A DNA stretch of 64,000 nucleotides, from contig NZ_NXLW01000002.1 in assembly GCF_003364265.1 (NCBI RefSeq), positions 62,001 through 126,000 on the forward strand. The letters are read 5' to 3'. The stretch's first letter is position 1, and the number at the start of each line of letters is the position of its first letter. The DNA is from Helicobacter aurati (GTDB lineage Bacteria > Campylobacterota > Campylobacteria > Campylobacterales > Helicobacteraceae). Shown here piece after piece: positions 1 through 10,500 of this stretch. A program made the position numbers and the translations under genes. A model generated the notes under the pieces. The model was given only the letters and a program-made list of their open reading frames with translations, was not told where the DNA came from and made no database searches.

Positions 1-39
1 AAAGGAACTTTAAATAGACCTGATGCAATGAAAGCATAA
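1..39 (+). CDS. 3' end of an upstream CDS, possibly the DnaJ-like cbpA
   Basis: Frame 1 is open from the window edge and ends at TAA 37-39, giving the C-terminal tail KGTLNRPDAMKA. The gap to the hspR start is only 47 bases and shows no terminator, so the two genes are probably co-transcribed. In Helicobacter and Campylobacter the gene before hspR is usually cbpA, which encodes a DnaJ-family co-chaperone. That identity is inferred from position only; twelve residues are too few to recognise the protein. Confidence 0.5.
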   Translation, partial: KGTLNRPDAMKA

Positions 40-86
40 AGTTTTATGTTAAGATTCTAATGTATGCCTAAATTAAGGAGTTGCTT

Positions 87-455
87 ATGGAAGCTGGATA
101 CGATGAGCCCGTATTTCCAATCAGTGTTGTAGCGAAGATTCTCGAAATTCATCCGCAAACATTACGACAATACGAAAAGGAAGGTCTAATTGAACCTTCA
201 AGAACGGACGGTAAAATGCGACTTTATTCTCAACGTGATATGGATAAAATCAAAACAATTCTTAAATTAACACGTGACTTAGGTGTGAATCTTGCAGGGG
301 TGGATATTATTTTGCGATTAAAAGAACGTATGGATGAGCTCGACAATCTGAATGACAATTTACGTAGTAATTTGCATAAACAACAAAATGCAACTTCTGG
401 AGATTTAACAATTGCAAAAAGCTCCTATGAAATAGTAATACTCTCTAAAAAGTAG
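87..455 (+). CDS. hspR: HspR, MerR-family heat-shock repressor
   Basis: This 122-residue protein has a MerR-type winged-helix DNA-binding domain in its first ~75 residues (ISVVAKILEIHPQTLRQYEKEGLI, shown here in part: HPQTLRQYEKEGL) and a short Leu-rich dimerisation helix after it. HspR binds HAIR operators and represses chaperone operons such as groESL, hrcA-grpE-dnaK and cbpA-hspR in the related H. pylori and C. jejuni. A TTG at 81 is also in frame, but AAGGAG at 75-80 is spaced correctly only for the ATG at 87. The length is typical of the family. Autoregulation is likely by analogy; the operator would lie upstream of the window. Confidence 0.9.
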   Translation: MEAGYDEPVFPISVVAKILEIHPQTLRQYEKEGLIEPSRTDGKMRLYSQRDMDKIKTILKLTRDLGVNLAGVDIILRLKERMDELDNLNDNLRSNLHKQQNATSGDLTIAKSSYEIVILSKK

Positions 456-625
456 TAAACTACAAGACATGATAAGCAACCTTTACATTATATAATGAAA
501 TGAATATTGCATATATTGATAGCACAAGCAATAATATAATTAATTTCACGGCTGCGTAACATACCAAATTCATTGAATGATATGAATACACAAATTATTC
601 AGTTTGATTTTCACAAAAGTTAAGT

Positions 626-1309
626 CTACAATGAGTGTTTCCCCAAACTTTTTGTCGCAATGGCATAATAAATTTTTTGTAAGTCTTTTGTATTATATTG
701 AGTGATAGAACAATCTAATTTAGCTTGTGCTTGTAAATTTCGTAGCATATTTTTCGGGAGTTTATCGCTCTTAGTATAGATTTCTAAAATTTGGCATTCT
801 CTATCTGTATGTATAGATTCCAAGAAGCAACGGATTTCCCTATCAATAAGTAAATTTCTATGTCTTGAATCAATTAAATGACAAAACAATTTAATATTGT
901 TACGCAAATGCAAAAATTCTGTAAGACTCTTATCCCATTGTTGTTTTTGCTTTTTATCTACTTTTGCATAACCAAAACCGGGAAAGTCAATAATAACCAA
1001 AGGGAATCTATATCGATTAATCTGTTGAGAATGTGCATCTTTATGCTCTATTTCCCAAATTGTTTGAAAAAAATTAATCAATCTTGTTTTGCCTGGTGTG
1101 CTAGAACTTTTTGCCAATTTAGCATTAAGAATCTTATTGATAAAAGAGCTTTTTCCTACATTGCTACGACCAAGAATGGCTACTTCTGTATATTGACTAG
1201 GAATGGATTCGGTAATATTGCTTGCAGATTTTATAAAGTATGAATGAATAGTACGTATTGCAACATTAGAGAATGTAGAAAGACTTGGGCATGTATTGAC
1301 ATCTTGCAT
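626..1309 (-). CDS. engB: EngB/YsxC ribosome-biogenesis GTPase
   Basis: This is a 227-residue P-loop GTPase. It shows G1 GRSNVGKS (about residues 47-54), the switch PGKT, G3 DFPGFG and G4 TKSD, in the order and spacing of the YihA/YsxC/EngB family. Family members act late in large ribosomal subunit assembly and are usually essential. A TTG at 1330 would extend the frame by seven codons, but GAGG sits five bases before the ATG at 1309, so I chose that start. The protein carries ~40 residues before the G domain, slightly longer than usual. No partner gene lies beside it on the same strand. Confidence 0.93.
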   Translation of the reverse strand: MQDVNTCPSLSTFSNVAIRTIHSYFIKSASNITESIPSQYTEVAILGRSNVGKSSFINKILNAKLAKSSSTPGKTRLINFFQTIWEIEHKDAHSQQINRYRFPLVIIDFPGFGYAKVDKKQKQQWDKSLTEFLHLRNNIKLFCHLIDSRHRNLLIDREIRCFLESIHTDRECQILEIYTKSDKLPKNMLRNLQAQAKLDCSITQYNTKDLQKIYYAIATKSLGKHSL

Positions 1310-1440
1310 ATTATCCTCATTTATTATCAACTTCGAAAATCATAGCACAAAATCAAAAAGAAATAACCTTAATACAAAAGTATTTAAGATTCATAAATTA
1401 CGACAATATTGCATAGAGATGTGCGTTATGTGTTCATGTT

Positions 1441-1533
1441 AAATACTCATTTCACTCTTTCATATTTCATTAATGCTAGAATGAAAACATCCAATGCTTT
1501 CATTGTCTGAACAGAATGAAATGTTGAGTATTT
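1441..1533. repeat. Nested inverted repeat in the leader before the SUFU gene
   Basis: The 331-base gap 1331-1661 holds a nested dyad. The outer arms are 1441-1454 and 1517-1533; they pair as AAATACTCA and TTTCA blocks with a 3-base bulge. Inside is a tight hairpin, AATGAAAACAT (1480-1490), loop CCA, and ATGCTTTCATT (1494-1504), with one A/C mismatch. It lies ~130 bases before the SUFU start and has no T-tract, so it is not a typical terminator. It may be a structured leader, an attenuator or an operator. The fold is seen in the sequence; any role is inferred. Confidence 0.45.
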
Positions 1534-1661
1534 ATAATTATAAAAATGAATACTAAATCTATTACAAAAAATATTAATTTCAAGTAAATGAATTTTCAAC
1601 AAAACTTAAGTTAAATACTATACAATATTTAATATTTTCTATAAGTTTCGAAAGGAAAAAA

Positions 1662-2339
1662 ATGACTTTAGAACAATACAAACAATATGCCCAGACCAAT
1701 GAAGAATGGACGCCGGGTTGGGAAGCAATAGATGCAGCATTCGAATCTCTTTATCCACAGCAAAAACCCAAGCATTACGCAACCAATTTAGTTTCTCGCG
1801 CAAATCTTGGTGGTGACCAATATTTAGATGGATATAGCATTTATACTTCTTTGCATGATTATTTTCATATCGTTACTTACGGCATGAGTGAACTGTATGT
1901 TAATGAGGAATCTTTTGGCGGAGAATGGAGTGGATGGGGATATGAAATGACTTTTAAACTCAACTCAAAAAATCAACAAGACTGTCTATGGGTATTCAAT
2001 GTGCTAGCTAATCTTGCATTTTTTACTAACACTAAAAAAAATTTTTTACAAAATTTGCAATTTATAGCGGGGGATAATAAGCCATTAGATAGATTGAGTA
2101 ATTCTTCAATCACTGGAATGATTGTCGTCTATGATACAGAAATACCAAGCATGGATACTCCCCACGGTAGATTGGATTTTTTACAACTAGTAGGTATTAC
2201 GCAAACAGAATTAGAATACATAGCCAATTTTGAAGATGAGGATATAAGTAAAAAAGAGATACAAAAACTCATCGACCGAATGCAAGATGATAACCCTTAT
2301 CTTGTAACAGATATGCAAAGAGAGAAAAGTTATGTGTGA
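1662..2339 (+). CDS. Suppressor-of-fused (SUFU) domain protein
   Basis: This 225-residue soluble protein resembles the bacterial SUFU-domain family. Features are an N-terminal TPGWEAID, an internal YEMTFKL strand after a WSGWGYE turn, and a Leu-rich helix with LDRLSNSSITGM-like spacing that leads to a D-x-P segment. No signal peptide or membrane segment is visible. The ATG follows GAAAGGA at good spacing. Bacterial SUFU proteins are often encoded alone or as immunity proteins of polymorphic toxins. No toxin gene lies beside this one; the next gene is an acyl-CoA-dehydrogenase-like protein 136 bases downstream with its own -10 box. The molecular function is not known. Confidence 0.8.
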   Translation: MTLEQYKQYAQTNEEWTPGWEAIDAAFESLYPQQKPKHYATNLVSRANLGGDQYLDGYSIYTSLHDYFHIVTYGMSELYVNEESFGGEWSGWGYEMTFKLNSKNQQDCLWVFNVLANLAFFTNTKKNFLQNLQFIAGDNKPLDRLSNSSITGMIVVYDTEIPSMDTPHGRLDFLQLVGITQTELEYIANFEDEDISKKEIQKLIDRMQDDNPYLVTDMQREKSYV

Positions 2340-2354
2340 TTCGATTTACTATGC

Positions 2355-2360
2355 TATAAT
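2355..2360 (+). promoter_or_regulatory. Candidate -10 box for the acyl-CoA-dehydrogenase-like gene
   Basis: TATAAT stands just after the SUFU stop codon, ~120 bases before the next start. It suggests separate transcription with a long leader. Helicobacter sigma-70 promoters rely mainly on the -10 box, so no clear -35 is expected. Confidence 0.4.
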
Positions 2361-2478
2361 AAAATAGTTCTATTACTGGTAAAATAAAAAGTGCAAGAAT
2401 TGTTAAGTACCTATATTACACACTATTTATTGGTAAAATTACAAATAACATAATATATAGATTCTATTAGGAGACATG

Positions 2479-3702
2479 ATGAATATAGCAAATAATTTTT
2501 CAGACGATACATTTACTGCCTTATTAGATTCTGATATTAAAACATGGCTACTTGGCAAGGTCAAAAAAATCGACAGAGGATATTATCCAAAATACATTTT
2601 GCGATCTTTAGCAAAAAAAGGATATTTTAATAATAATATTACTACCACAGGTTTACTAAAAGACACAATTCCAGCCCATGATAGAGAAGCAGAAATAAAA
2701 CAGGGCAATTTTTCGGGATTTCTCATTCAGGCATTACAGAGTATTTCTGCTGTTTCATCAATATGTGGAACAACTGGCTTCTGTCTTTGGTGCCAGCAAG
2801 CACTCTCTTGGTATCTCGCAAATAGTCAAAACGTCACGTTGCGAGAAAATATCTTGGCAGCTATTCATGCAGGATACATGCTCGGTGGTACGGGATTATC
2901 AAATCCTATTAAATCCTATGCTAATATTGAAAATAACTCCCTAAAAGCATCTATAAATGATAAAGGCTATACTATAAAGGGCACTCTTCCTTGGGTGTCT
3001 AACCTCGAATATGGACATATTTTTGCCGCCATTTTTCCCGTAATACACGATACAAAAATATCGTCATTTGTAATGGGGCTTATTCGCTGTGAAGAAGAAA
3101 AAGGCATAATGCTAGGCGATAATATTAGCTTTAGTGGTTTGGATGGGAGCGCAACAAAGTCCGTGAGAATTAAAAATTATTTTATGCCACATGATGATTG
3201 TCTTGCTAATCCTGCAGAATCTCTCCTAATAAAAATTACTGCTGGATTTATTATCTTGCAAATGGGTATGGCAATGGGCATTATTTCTTCTTGTCTTAAC
3301 CAAATACATAAAGCTAATCTAACACATGCTTATATTAATAAGTTTCTTAATATTGATCAAGAAGAATTAATACATTCCTATCACACACTTAGCGATAAGG
3401 CTTTTTGTCTTGCCAAAACACCCTATCAAAGTAATGATAAAAACTATATGATAGATGTCCTTTCTACTCGATTGGCATTTTCTAAACTTGCGCTCAAAGC
3501 TAGCAATGCAGCATGCTTATTTGCGGGAGCTAAAGGCTATATGCGGGATAGTGCAGTTGAGCGATTGCTGCGAGAATCTTACTTTATTGCTATGGTAACT
3601 CCTTCAATTAAACATTTACAAAAAGAACTCTATGATATATCGCAAGGAAAAGGTGTTATGAAACAGTGGCATACAAATCTTGCAAGCCGATCCAATACAT
3701 AA
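2479..3702 (+). CDS. Acyl-CoA-dehydrogenase-superfamily flavoprotein
   Basis: This 407-residue protein has the three-part acyl-CoA dehydrogenase layout: an N-terminal helical domain (about residues 1-115, with the turn SICGTTGFCLWCQQ), a middle beta-domain (GTGLSNPIKS ... YTIKGTLPWVSN ... KNYFMPHDD) and a C-terminal helical domain ending near residue 395. It resembles the DszC/SfnC-like monooxygenase branch as much as true dehydrogenases. I could not place a catalytic Glu. There is no electron-transfer flavoprotein, thiolase or CoA ligase nearby, so it does not belong to a visible beta-oxidation pathway. AGGAG fits the ATG at 2479 better than the adjacent one at 2476. The substrate is unknown. 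Confidence 0.72.
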   Translation: MNIANNFSDDTFTALLDSDIKTWLLGKVKKIDRGYYPKYILRSLAKKGYFNNNITTTGLLKDTIPAHDREAEIKQGNFSGFLIQALQSISAVSSICGTTGFCLWCQQALSWYLANSQNVTLRENILAAIHAGYMLGGTGLSNPIKSYANIENNSLKASINDKGYTIKGTLPWVSNLEYGHIFAAIFPVIHDTKISSFVMGLIRCEEEKGIMLGDNISFSGLDGSATKSVRIKNYFMPHDDCLANPAESLLIKITAGFIILQMGMAMGIISSCLNQIHKANLTHAYINKFLNIDQEELIHSYHTLSDKAFCLAKTPYQSNDKNYMIDVLSTRLAFSKLALKASNAACLFAGAKGYMRDSAVERLLRESYFIAMVTPSIKHLQKELYDISQGKGVMKQWHTNLASRSNT

Positions 3703-4057
3703 AATTAGAATATGTATTTTAATCTTAGCATTAACCAAAATTGTAAGAATCCCACCAAATTTTACAATCAAAATATTCAGAAACTAAACGATATAGATTC
3801 TAACTACAGAATCATCAACCCTCTAACAGCATAACCATATTATAATCTTCCAACATTCCAATAGCTACCGTTTGATAAATACAATCAAATCAGTAACTTA
3901 TGATAAAACAAAGGCTATAAATTTTTATTTACCTTAACCCATATCAAAGGCAATACAATTACGTTAGTTTATACATCTATACTTATACTACTTAATTGAA
4001 TCTTTTGGCAATATTCCGTGTTCTATCAATCAAACAAGAAAAAGCAATATTTATACA
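3703..4057. other. Intergenic region between convergent genes
   Basis: No credible gene is seen in these 355 AT-rich bases. The only structure I can point to is a weak dyad, ATTGTAA (3740-3746) with TTACAAT (3762-3768), which could help end transcription of the plus-strand gene. Confidence 0.4.
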
Positions 4058-5083
4058 TTAGGTTACAAAATCAGCATAAACAAGCGCACTTCCCCAAGTA
4101 AAACCCGCTCCGAATGCATCAAGCAACAATAAATCGCGATTCTTAAATTTACCTTGCGTATAACCAAAATCCAATGCCATAGGAATGCTAGCAGCTGAAG
4201 TATTACCGTATTGTTGCACAGTCAAAATAAGTTTATCATTTGATAGTTTTAGTGAACTAGCTATTGCTTGTATGATTCGCAAATTTGCTTGATGTGGAAT
4301 AAAAAAATCTAGCTCATTTGATGAAATGTGATTTCTCTGCAAAATATCCCTTGCATCCTTACTAATGGTTCGAACTGCCACTTTAAACACTTCATTACCT
4401 TTCATTTTAACAAACTGCTCATCTATTTGCCCATCTTCTATAATTCCTTCCAATAAAGCAATATCAGCCTGAAAATGATTCGGGACATTATTATTTCTCG
4501 GTGTATAAAGTAAATGTGAAAAATTACCATTTGATGAAATGTGTACATCCTTTATGCCTATTTCATCGCTTTGCCCTATTACACAAGCACCAGCACCATC
4601 GCCAAATAATACGCAAGTGCTTCTATCACTAAAATCAAGAACGGTACTTATTTTTTCTGCGCCTATTACTAACACATTACGATATAAACCACTTTCAATA
4701 TAAGATTTTGCTACCGAAAGACAATAAATAAAACCCGAACAAGCCGCTACAATATCGAAAGCTGGCACATCACTTATTCCTAGCTTTGATGCAATAATAC
4801 AAGCTGTTGAAGGCATACCAAAAAAATCTGGGCTAATACTCGCACAAAGAAGGACATCGATGTCTTTAGCTTCTAAATTCGCTCTTCGAAGTGCCACTTT
4901 CGCAGCTTCTACTCCCAAATCACTACTTTTGATATGACTTGGAGCAAAATAACGTGTCTTAATACCCGTTCTTTGTATAATCCATTCATCACTTGTTTCT
5001 AAAAAATTCGTAAAAAAACTATTAGGGATACAATGATTAGGTACATAAGCAGCAACAGATTTCATAGACGCATAAATAGGCAT
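4058..5083 (-). CDS. fabH: FabH, 3-oxoacyl-ACP synthase III
   Basis: FabH joins acetyl-CoA to malonyl-ACP and starts fatty acid synthesis in the cytoplasm. The 341-residue thiolase-fold protein has the catalytic Cys115 (DIVAACSGF), the His in FIPHQANLRI and the Asn in YGNTSAAS, so the Cys-His-Asn triad is complete. Length is typical (H. pylori is 331). It lies 75 bases downstream of plsX, and the order rpmF-plsX-fabH is the same as in H. pylori and most bacteria. It is the last gene of this operon. Confidence 0.97.
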   Translation of the reverse strand: MPIYASMKSVAAYVPNHCIPNSFFTNFLETSDEWIIQRTGIKTRYFAPSHIKSSDLGVEAAKVALRRANLEAKDIDVLLCASISPDFFGMPSTACIIASKLGISDVPAFDIVAACSGFIYCLSVAKSYIESGLYRNVLVIGAEKISTVLDFSDRSTCVLFGDGAGACVIGQSDEIGIKDVHISSNGNFSHLLYTPRNNNVPNHFQADIALLEGIIEDGQIDEQFVKMKGNEVFKVAVRTISKDARDILQRNHISSNELDFFIPHQANLRIIQAIASSLKLSNDKLILTVQQYGNTSAASIPMALDFGYTQGKFKNRDLLLLDAFGAGFTWGSALVYADFVT

Positions 5084-5158
5084 GTTATTCCTTAATTTAG
5101 TTTACTATAAGCAATTGAATGGTGGGTAGCACAATTAACAATCATATAAAATACACAC

Positions 5159-6169
5159 CTAGCTACCCTTATCTTGATTATTAAATGCTTCTTGGATAAT
5201 ATCACACACTTGTGTTTCACATCCAACTGCTGCTTGATAAATTGCACATTCCATAGCTCTAGCATTACTTTTACCGTGGCTAATAATCACAGGCTTCTTG
5301 ACACCAAGTAAAGGTGCTCCACCATATTCTGCATAATCTATCTTGTTGCGTAACGATTGGAAAGCTGGTTTCATAAGCATATAGCCCAATATATTCAGAA
5401 AAGACTTCTTAATTTGTTGTTTTAAAATAATATTGATAGAACTAGCCACTCCCTCACTTGCCTTTAATACGAGATTTCCTGCAAAACCATCACAGATAAT
5501 AACATCTACGCTACCATTAAAAATATCCGAACCTTCAACGTTGCCCTTAAAGAAATCATAGGATTTTAATAGTTTGAAAGCTTCTTTTGTTAATTCGTTA
5601 CCCTTAGAATCTTCTTCTCCATTGGCAAGTAAGCCAACTCTCGGATTTGCATAGCCTAGAACTTTTTTTGCGTAATGAAATCCCATAATTGCAAAGTCTA
5701 CTAAGTATTCTGGCTTGCAATCTGTATTTGCACCTGCATCGAGAATCACACTCGGATTAGAAGTAATAGTAGGCATACATGTGCAGATTGCAGGTCGAGA
5801 AACTCCCTTAATCCTTCCTATTTGCAAAGTAGCAAGACTCATTGTAGCACCACTATGCCCAGCACTCACACAAGCATCTGCTTCATGTTTCTTCAGAAGC
5901 TGCATAGCCTGATAAATTGAAGTGTCAACACGTTTGTTAGCAGTACTAGCAGATTCTGTCATTTGTATAAAATCATTGGCATGAACTATCTGTATTCTTT
6001 GTAAAATTGCATCAGATAAATGTTTAGAATCAAGAAAAGATTTCAGTAATGCCTCATTGCCTACTAATAAAGCATAAAACTGCTTATTCTGTAAAGAACT
6101 AAGCAAACCATCGACAACAGGTGCTACACCATTGTCTGCACCCATTGCATCTAATGCAATCCGCAACAT
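5159..6169 (-). CDS. plsX: PlsX, phosphate acyltransferase
   Basis: PlsX makes acyl-phosphate from acyl-ACP, the donor used by PlsY to acylate glycerol-3-phosphate in phospholipid synthesis. The 336-residue sequence shows the family N-terminus ([11 protein letters not shown]), the SAGHSGATM segment, [13 protein letters not shown] and [14 protein letters not shown], all conserved in PlsX. Start and length are normal. It follows rpmF by 9 bases and precedes fabH, so ribosomal protein, phospholipid and fatty-acid genes are expressed together. Confidence 0.97.
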   Translation of the reverse strand: MLRIALDAMGADNGVAPVVDGLLSSLQNKQFYALLVGNEALLKSFLDSKHLSDAILQRIQIVHANDFIQMTESASTANKRVDTSIYQAMQLLKKHEADACVSAGHSGATMSLATLQIGRIKGVSRPAICTCMPTITSNPSVILDAGANTDCKPEYLVDFAIMGFHYAKKVLGYANPRVGLLANGEEDSKGNELTKEAFKLLKSYDFFKGNVEGSDIFNGSVDVIICDGFAGNLVLKASEGVASSINIILKQQIKKSFLNILGYMLMKPAFQSLRNKIDYAEYGGAPLLGVKKPVIISHGKSNARAMECAIYQAAVGCETQVCDIIQEAFNNQDKGS

Positions 6170-6178
6170 AATGCCTAT

Positions 6179-6328
6179 CTATTTATAAGTTTGAGTGAAT
6201 TTATTAATAAAATGTGGAAGTTTCCAACTACCATCTTTATCTTTAATTGGCTGGGCTAAACATACTTTATAATGCGTGCGCCTCTTGGCTGCCCTTGTTT
6301 TGCTTACTCTTCTTTTAGGAACTGCCAT
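6179..6328 (-). CDS. rpmF: Ribosomal protein L32
   Basis: This 49-residue basic protein begins [20 protein letters not shown], the L32 signature, and ends with INKFTQTYK. It has one Cys and lacks the four-Cys zinc ribbon seen in some L32 proteins, as does H. pylori L32. AAGGAGT stands just before the ATG. It sits between the YceD-like gene (2 bases) and plsX, the standard L32 position. Confidence 0.96.
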   Translation of the reverse strand: MAVPKRRVSKTRAAKRRTHYKVCLAQPIKDKDGSWKLPHFINKFTQTYK

Positions 6329-6330
6329 AA

Positions 6331-6714
6331 TTACTCCTTAACATTATAATCTAGGCGAATAGATTCTATTTCGCTTTTTAACACAAAGTCAAAATCTATA
6401 AAACCATCGAAAAATTCTATAACATCCAATGATTCGATAGCTAATGTTTGACTTTGTATATTCCAGATACCATCTGAAAAATACAAAGTCAAATCCTGTT
6501 CTATAACTTTATAAAAAGGCTCTCCGCTCTTTACACAGATCAATTCTAATTTTGCATAAAGTTTGCCTTGAAACTTTACTAATTTAGGACTAACCCTCTC
6601 AATATTGCCACTTAGAAATGCCTTTTCATGCTCATCTATATACGAAGAATCTACATCAAGTTCGCAATGTATCTCCTTTGGTCCGGAGTAAACTTTTCTA
6701 AATGCTATTCTCAT
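6331..6714 (-). CDS. YceD-like (DUF177) protein
   Basis: The 127-residue soluble protein lies two bases upstream of rpmF, where most bacteria carry yceD/DUF177 and where H. pylori carries HP0199. The middle part ([23 protein letters not shown], read in pieces: [12 protein letters not shown]) recalls the DUF177 core, in which a Cys-x-x-Cys is common; only one Cys of it is left here. In other bacteria YceD affects rRNA and L32 levels. The assignment rests mainly on position and weak similarity. Confidence 0.65.
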   Translation of the reverse strand: MRIAFRKVYSGPKEIHCELDVDSSYIDEHEKAFLSGNIERVSPKLVKFQGKLYAKLELICVKSGEPFYKVIEQDLTLYFSDGIWNIQSQTLAIESLDVIEFFDGFIDFDFVLKSEIESIRLDYNVKE

Positions 6715-6851
6715 AATGTTTCTACATAGAATACTAAGCTAAGTAAAAATCTCATTAACTTTTACCATTAATAAACCCAAAAAGCGAGATTCTATTAAGC
6801 AATTCGCATATCATGCACAACACAAAAAAGTAGCAGTAATACGAATAATCT

Positions 6852-7265
6852 CTAAAAAATTTCAGTTCCCGCAAAGAAGAAAGCAATTTCGATAGAAGCA
6901 TTTTCTTTAGAATCGCTACCATGTACAGCATTAGCATCAATACTTTCAGCAAAATCAGCTCGAATCGTCCCCTGTTTAGCCTCTTTGGGATTTGTTGCTC
7001 CCATTAATTCTCTGTTTTTAGCAACAGCATTCTCACCTTCTAAAACCATAACAAGAATAGGACCGCTCACCATAAAATCCACTAAATCATTAAAAAAAGG
7101 GCGATCTTTATGGATAGCATAAAACCTTTTTGCTTCTTCTTTATCAAGCTGCATTTTTTTTGCAGCAGCAATTCTTAAACCATTTTCCTCAAACCGTGAA
7201 ACTATCTTGCCAATCACGTTCTTTTTTACAGCATCTGGTTTAATGATAGATAGCGTCTGCTCCAT
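6852..7265 (-). CDS. ndk: Nucleoside diphosphate kinase
   Basis: Ndk transfers the gamma phosphate between nucleoside di- and triphosphates through a phosphohistidine. The 137-residue protein carries the active-site His115 in NAVHGSDS and the family start [10 protein letters not shown]. Length is standard. It opens the block ndk / yceD-like / rpmF / plsX / fabH, the same order as HP0198-HP0202. A 137-base gap follows it. Confidence 0.97.
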   Translation of the reverse strand: MEQTLSIIKPDAVKKNVIGKIVSRFEENGLRIAAAKKMQLDKEEAKRFYAIHKDRPFFNDLVDFMVSGPILVMVLEGENAVAKNRELMGATNPKEAKQGTIRADFAESIDANAVHGSDSKENASIEIAFFFAGTEIF

Positions 7266-7460
7266 TAATAATCCTTAAAATAAACTTGTCAATAACATAA
7301 TATTATGCAACCCTATTTACTGAGTCTGTCTCATAAATATTTTTGCTAACACAAATGCGTTTAATTAAAAAAGCTATTTTAACATTAAAAGTAAGTAAAA
7401 TCAAGTGTTTAGTTAGGAAACATTACTAATTAAATCAATTTGGGAATATATCTATTTTGT

Positions 7461-7466
7461 TATAAT
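7461..7466 (+). promoter_or_regulatory. Candidate -10 box of mfd
   Basis: A perfect TATAAT lies 60 bases before the chosen mfd start and inside the upstream in-frame extension. Transcription from here would begin near 7473, which supports the ATG at 7527. Confidence 0.55.
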
Positions 7467-7526
7467 TGCAGATTTTATTTAAACAAAGACCACAAGATAA
7501 CATTCAGCCTAAAGGAATCAAGTATT

Positions 7527-10500
7527 ATGTCTTTTTTTCAAACACATATTCAAAGTGCTATTTATGAGTCTTTCGTTCAGAAAGATTCTGTTTGTTACCA
7601 ATGCCATGCGGAAAATCTTACATTGCTCAAACCAACAAACGTAAACATGAGTTTGGATTCCTTCCGTTCCAATTGCAAACAAGAATCCATTAAGAAAAAT
7701 CCACCACAAATTATTGTTTGCACAAGCGACGAAGCCTATCTATGCTATCAAGCCTTAAGTTTTCTGATTAGTCAAAAATATGTGATTTCGAAAGATTCGT
7801 TATTGCCTATCTTACTCCCAGATATTCGCGCAAAACCATTTGATAGCATGCAGAGCTTTTATGCAGAATTTCGAGAATTATTTGCACAACTTGCCTTGTG
7901 GTATAAGAATGGATGTACTCAAATAATAATTTCTCCCACTCAAACGCTTATGTCGTTTATGCCAAATAAACAATTACTTGATTATTTTGTTATTCATGTG
8001 GGAGAGGATATTGCCACACAAGACTATTGCAAAAATTCCTCTACTGCAGTTGCCAATCCGCAAAATGTGCTCCATGAGACATCTAACATACACAAAAGTG
8101 CTTTAGAACGATTAATAGAACAGCTTTTATATTACGGTTATGAAAGTGTAGAAATTGTAGAAATGCAAGGCGAATTTTCTCATAGGGGTGATATTATAGA
8201 TATATTTATTCCCAATACAGATTTGCCTGTGCGCTTAAGCTTCTTTGACACGGAAGTTGAAAGTATTCGCTACTTTGATTATCAAACGCAATTAAGCAAA
8301 AAAGAAGAATTAGATTCTATTACTATTTACCCTGCCCTATTTAGTCTTAACGCAAAAGACTATGCGCTTTTAGAATCTAAAATCCAAACAATGGATTCCG
8401 TAAATAATAATTCCCAATCTGTCTTAGAAAAAAACGTAAATACTATGGGGTTTTGGTTTCTTAAGGATATTGGAGGAATAAACTTTTTAGAGCATTACTC
8501 GACTATCTTTTCTTTGCAGGCATTAATAGAATATCAAGAGAATCTTGAATATATAGATCCTTTATTAATCCCAAACAAAGACAAAATAATAAGAATCTTC
8601 AAAGAACCAAGCATATTTCAAGATATGGCAGCCTTACGTTTAAGTAATTTACAAAATACCTTAAAATTACACCGACAGAAACAAATTGCTATCCTAAGTC
8701 CTACTAATGCCTTATTAAAAAACGTTCTAAACACTCACGAATTATCCTTTGCCATGGAATCTAAACAAGATTCCATGCAGACTATTATTACTCCTTTTTA
8801 TTTGCATATCCAATCACAAACACAAATATTTATTAGTTTACAAAAACCACAAAAAATACAAAGAAAAGCAGTTAAATTAGATTTAGATTCTCTAAAAGTT
8901 GGGGATTTTGTTGTGCATAATGAATATGGTGTAGGAATCTTTCAATCAATACAACAAGTAAGCATTATGGGCGGATTGAAAGATTTCATTAGTATTGTCT
9001 ACGCTAATGAAGATAAGTTACTATTGCCAGTAGAAAATCTTAACATGATTGAAAAATACACAGGGTTTGATAATGCTATTGTGAAATTAGATAAATTAGG
9101 AAAATCTAGCTTTTTACGATTAAAAGATTCTATCAAAGAAAAACTCTTAGAAATTGCCAACGAAATCATTAAACTACAAGCACAAAGGGAACTTAGTCAA
9201 GGAGCTATTATTTCCTTGCAATCTCCACAGAATCTTGTAGCATATAAGAAATTTGAAGAAAGTAGAGGGTTTGAACTTACAAAAGACCAAAGTCTCGCAA
9301 TACAAGAAAGCCTTAAAGATTTGGCAAGTGGCAAAGTGATGGATAGACTATTAAATGGCGATGTGGGATTTGGCAAAACAGAAGTAGCTATGAACCTTTG
9401 TTTTGTAAGTGCTTTAAATGATTTTATAAGTTTTGTTCTCGTGCCCACTACCCTGCTTTGCAATCAGCATTTCGAAAGTTTTAAGGAAAGATTCCAAGCC
9501 ACACTATTGGCTAATGGAAAGCAAATAGCTATTGCAAAAATTGATAGATTTACTACCGCAAAACAAAAAGAAATTTTGCAAAAGGATTTAGCAGACGGCA
9601 AGATTCAGATCGTCATTGGAACACATGCACTTTTTAATTTAGAAGTAAAAAAGCTAGGATTAATAGTGATCGATGAAGAGCATAAATTCGGCGTAAAACA
9701 AAAAGAAATATTAAAGCAAAAAAGCCTCAATACGCATGTACTCTCTATGTCTGCCACTCCTATCCCACGCACATTAAATATGGCTTATTCAAAACTCAAA
9801 GCAATTAGCCACTTATACACACCGCCCACCTATAAACAAGAAAGTAAAACTTTCGTAAAGCAAAAACAAGATTCCCTTATTAAAGAAATTATTATGCGCG
9901 AATTAAGGAGAGGCGGACAAGTCTTTTATATCTATAACAATATTGCAAAAATGCCAAATAGCAAAAGCTATTTACTTGGTTTATTGCCACATTTAAGAAT
10001 CTTAGTATTACATTCGCAAGTGAATCCCAAAGATATGGAAAAAGGTATGATAGATTTTCTACATAAACAATACGACATATTGCTGTGTACATCTATTGTA
10101 GAATCTGGAGTCCATCTCCCCAATGCAAATACCATTATTATTGATAATGCTGACAATTTTGGCATAGCTGATTTACATCAATTACGAGGTAGAGTAGGCA
10201 GGGGTAAAACGGTTGGTTTTTGTTATCTTTTAGTCAATGAAATTCCAAATAAAGAAGCGCAGCAAAGACTTCTAGCTCTTGAGAAAAACTCATATTTAGG
10301 AAGTGGAGCTAATCTTGCAATGCGAGATTTAGAAATCAGGGGAGGAGGTAATCTATTGGGTCAGGCACAAAGTGGTCATATTAAACATGTAGGATTTGGC
10401 ATGTATGTGCGTATGCTAGAGGAAACGTTGCATAATCTTTTACAAAGCAACACAGAAAACAATAAAGTGGATTTAAAACTTTCTGTCTCTGCATTTTTAA

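Noticed and set aside
1602-1616. AACTTAAGTT palindrome, also near 43965, as a shared operator
   Set aside because: A ten-base AT-rich palindrome seen twice in 64 kb is expected by chance, and the adjacent genes are unrelated.
6755-6952. 65-codon minus-strand ORF between ndk and the YceD-like gene
   Set aside because: It overlaps the 3' end of ndk in another frame and is hydrophobic only because of AT-rich sequence.
7440-7526. Extended N-terminus of Mfd
   Set aside because: The extension contains the likely -10 box and does not look like the family's N-terminus.
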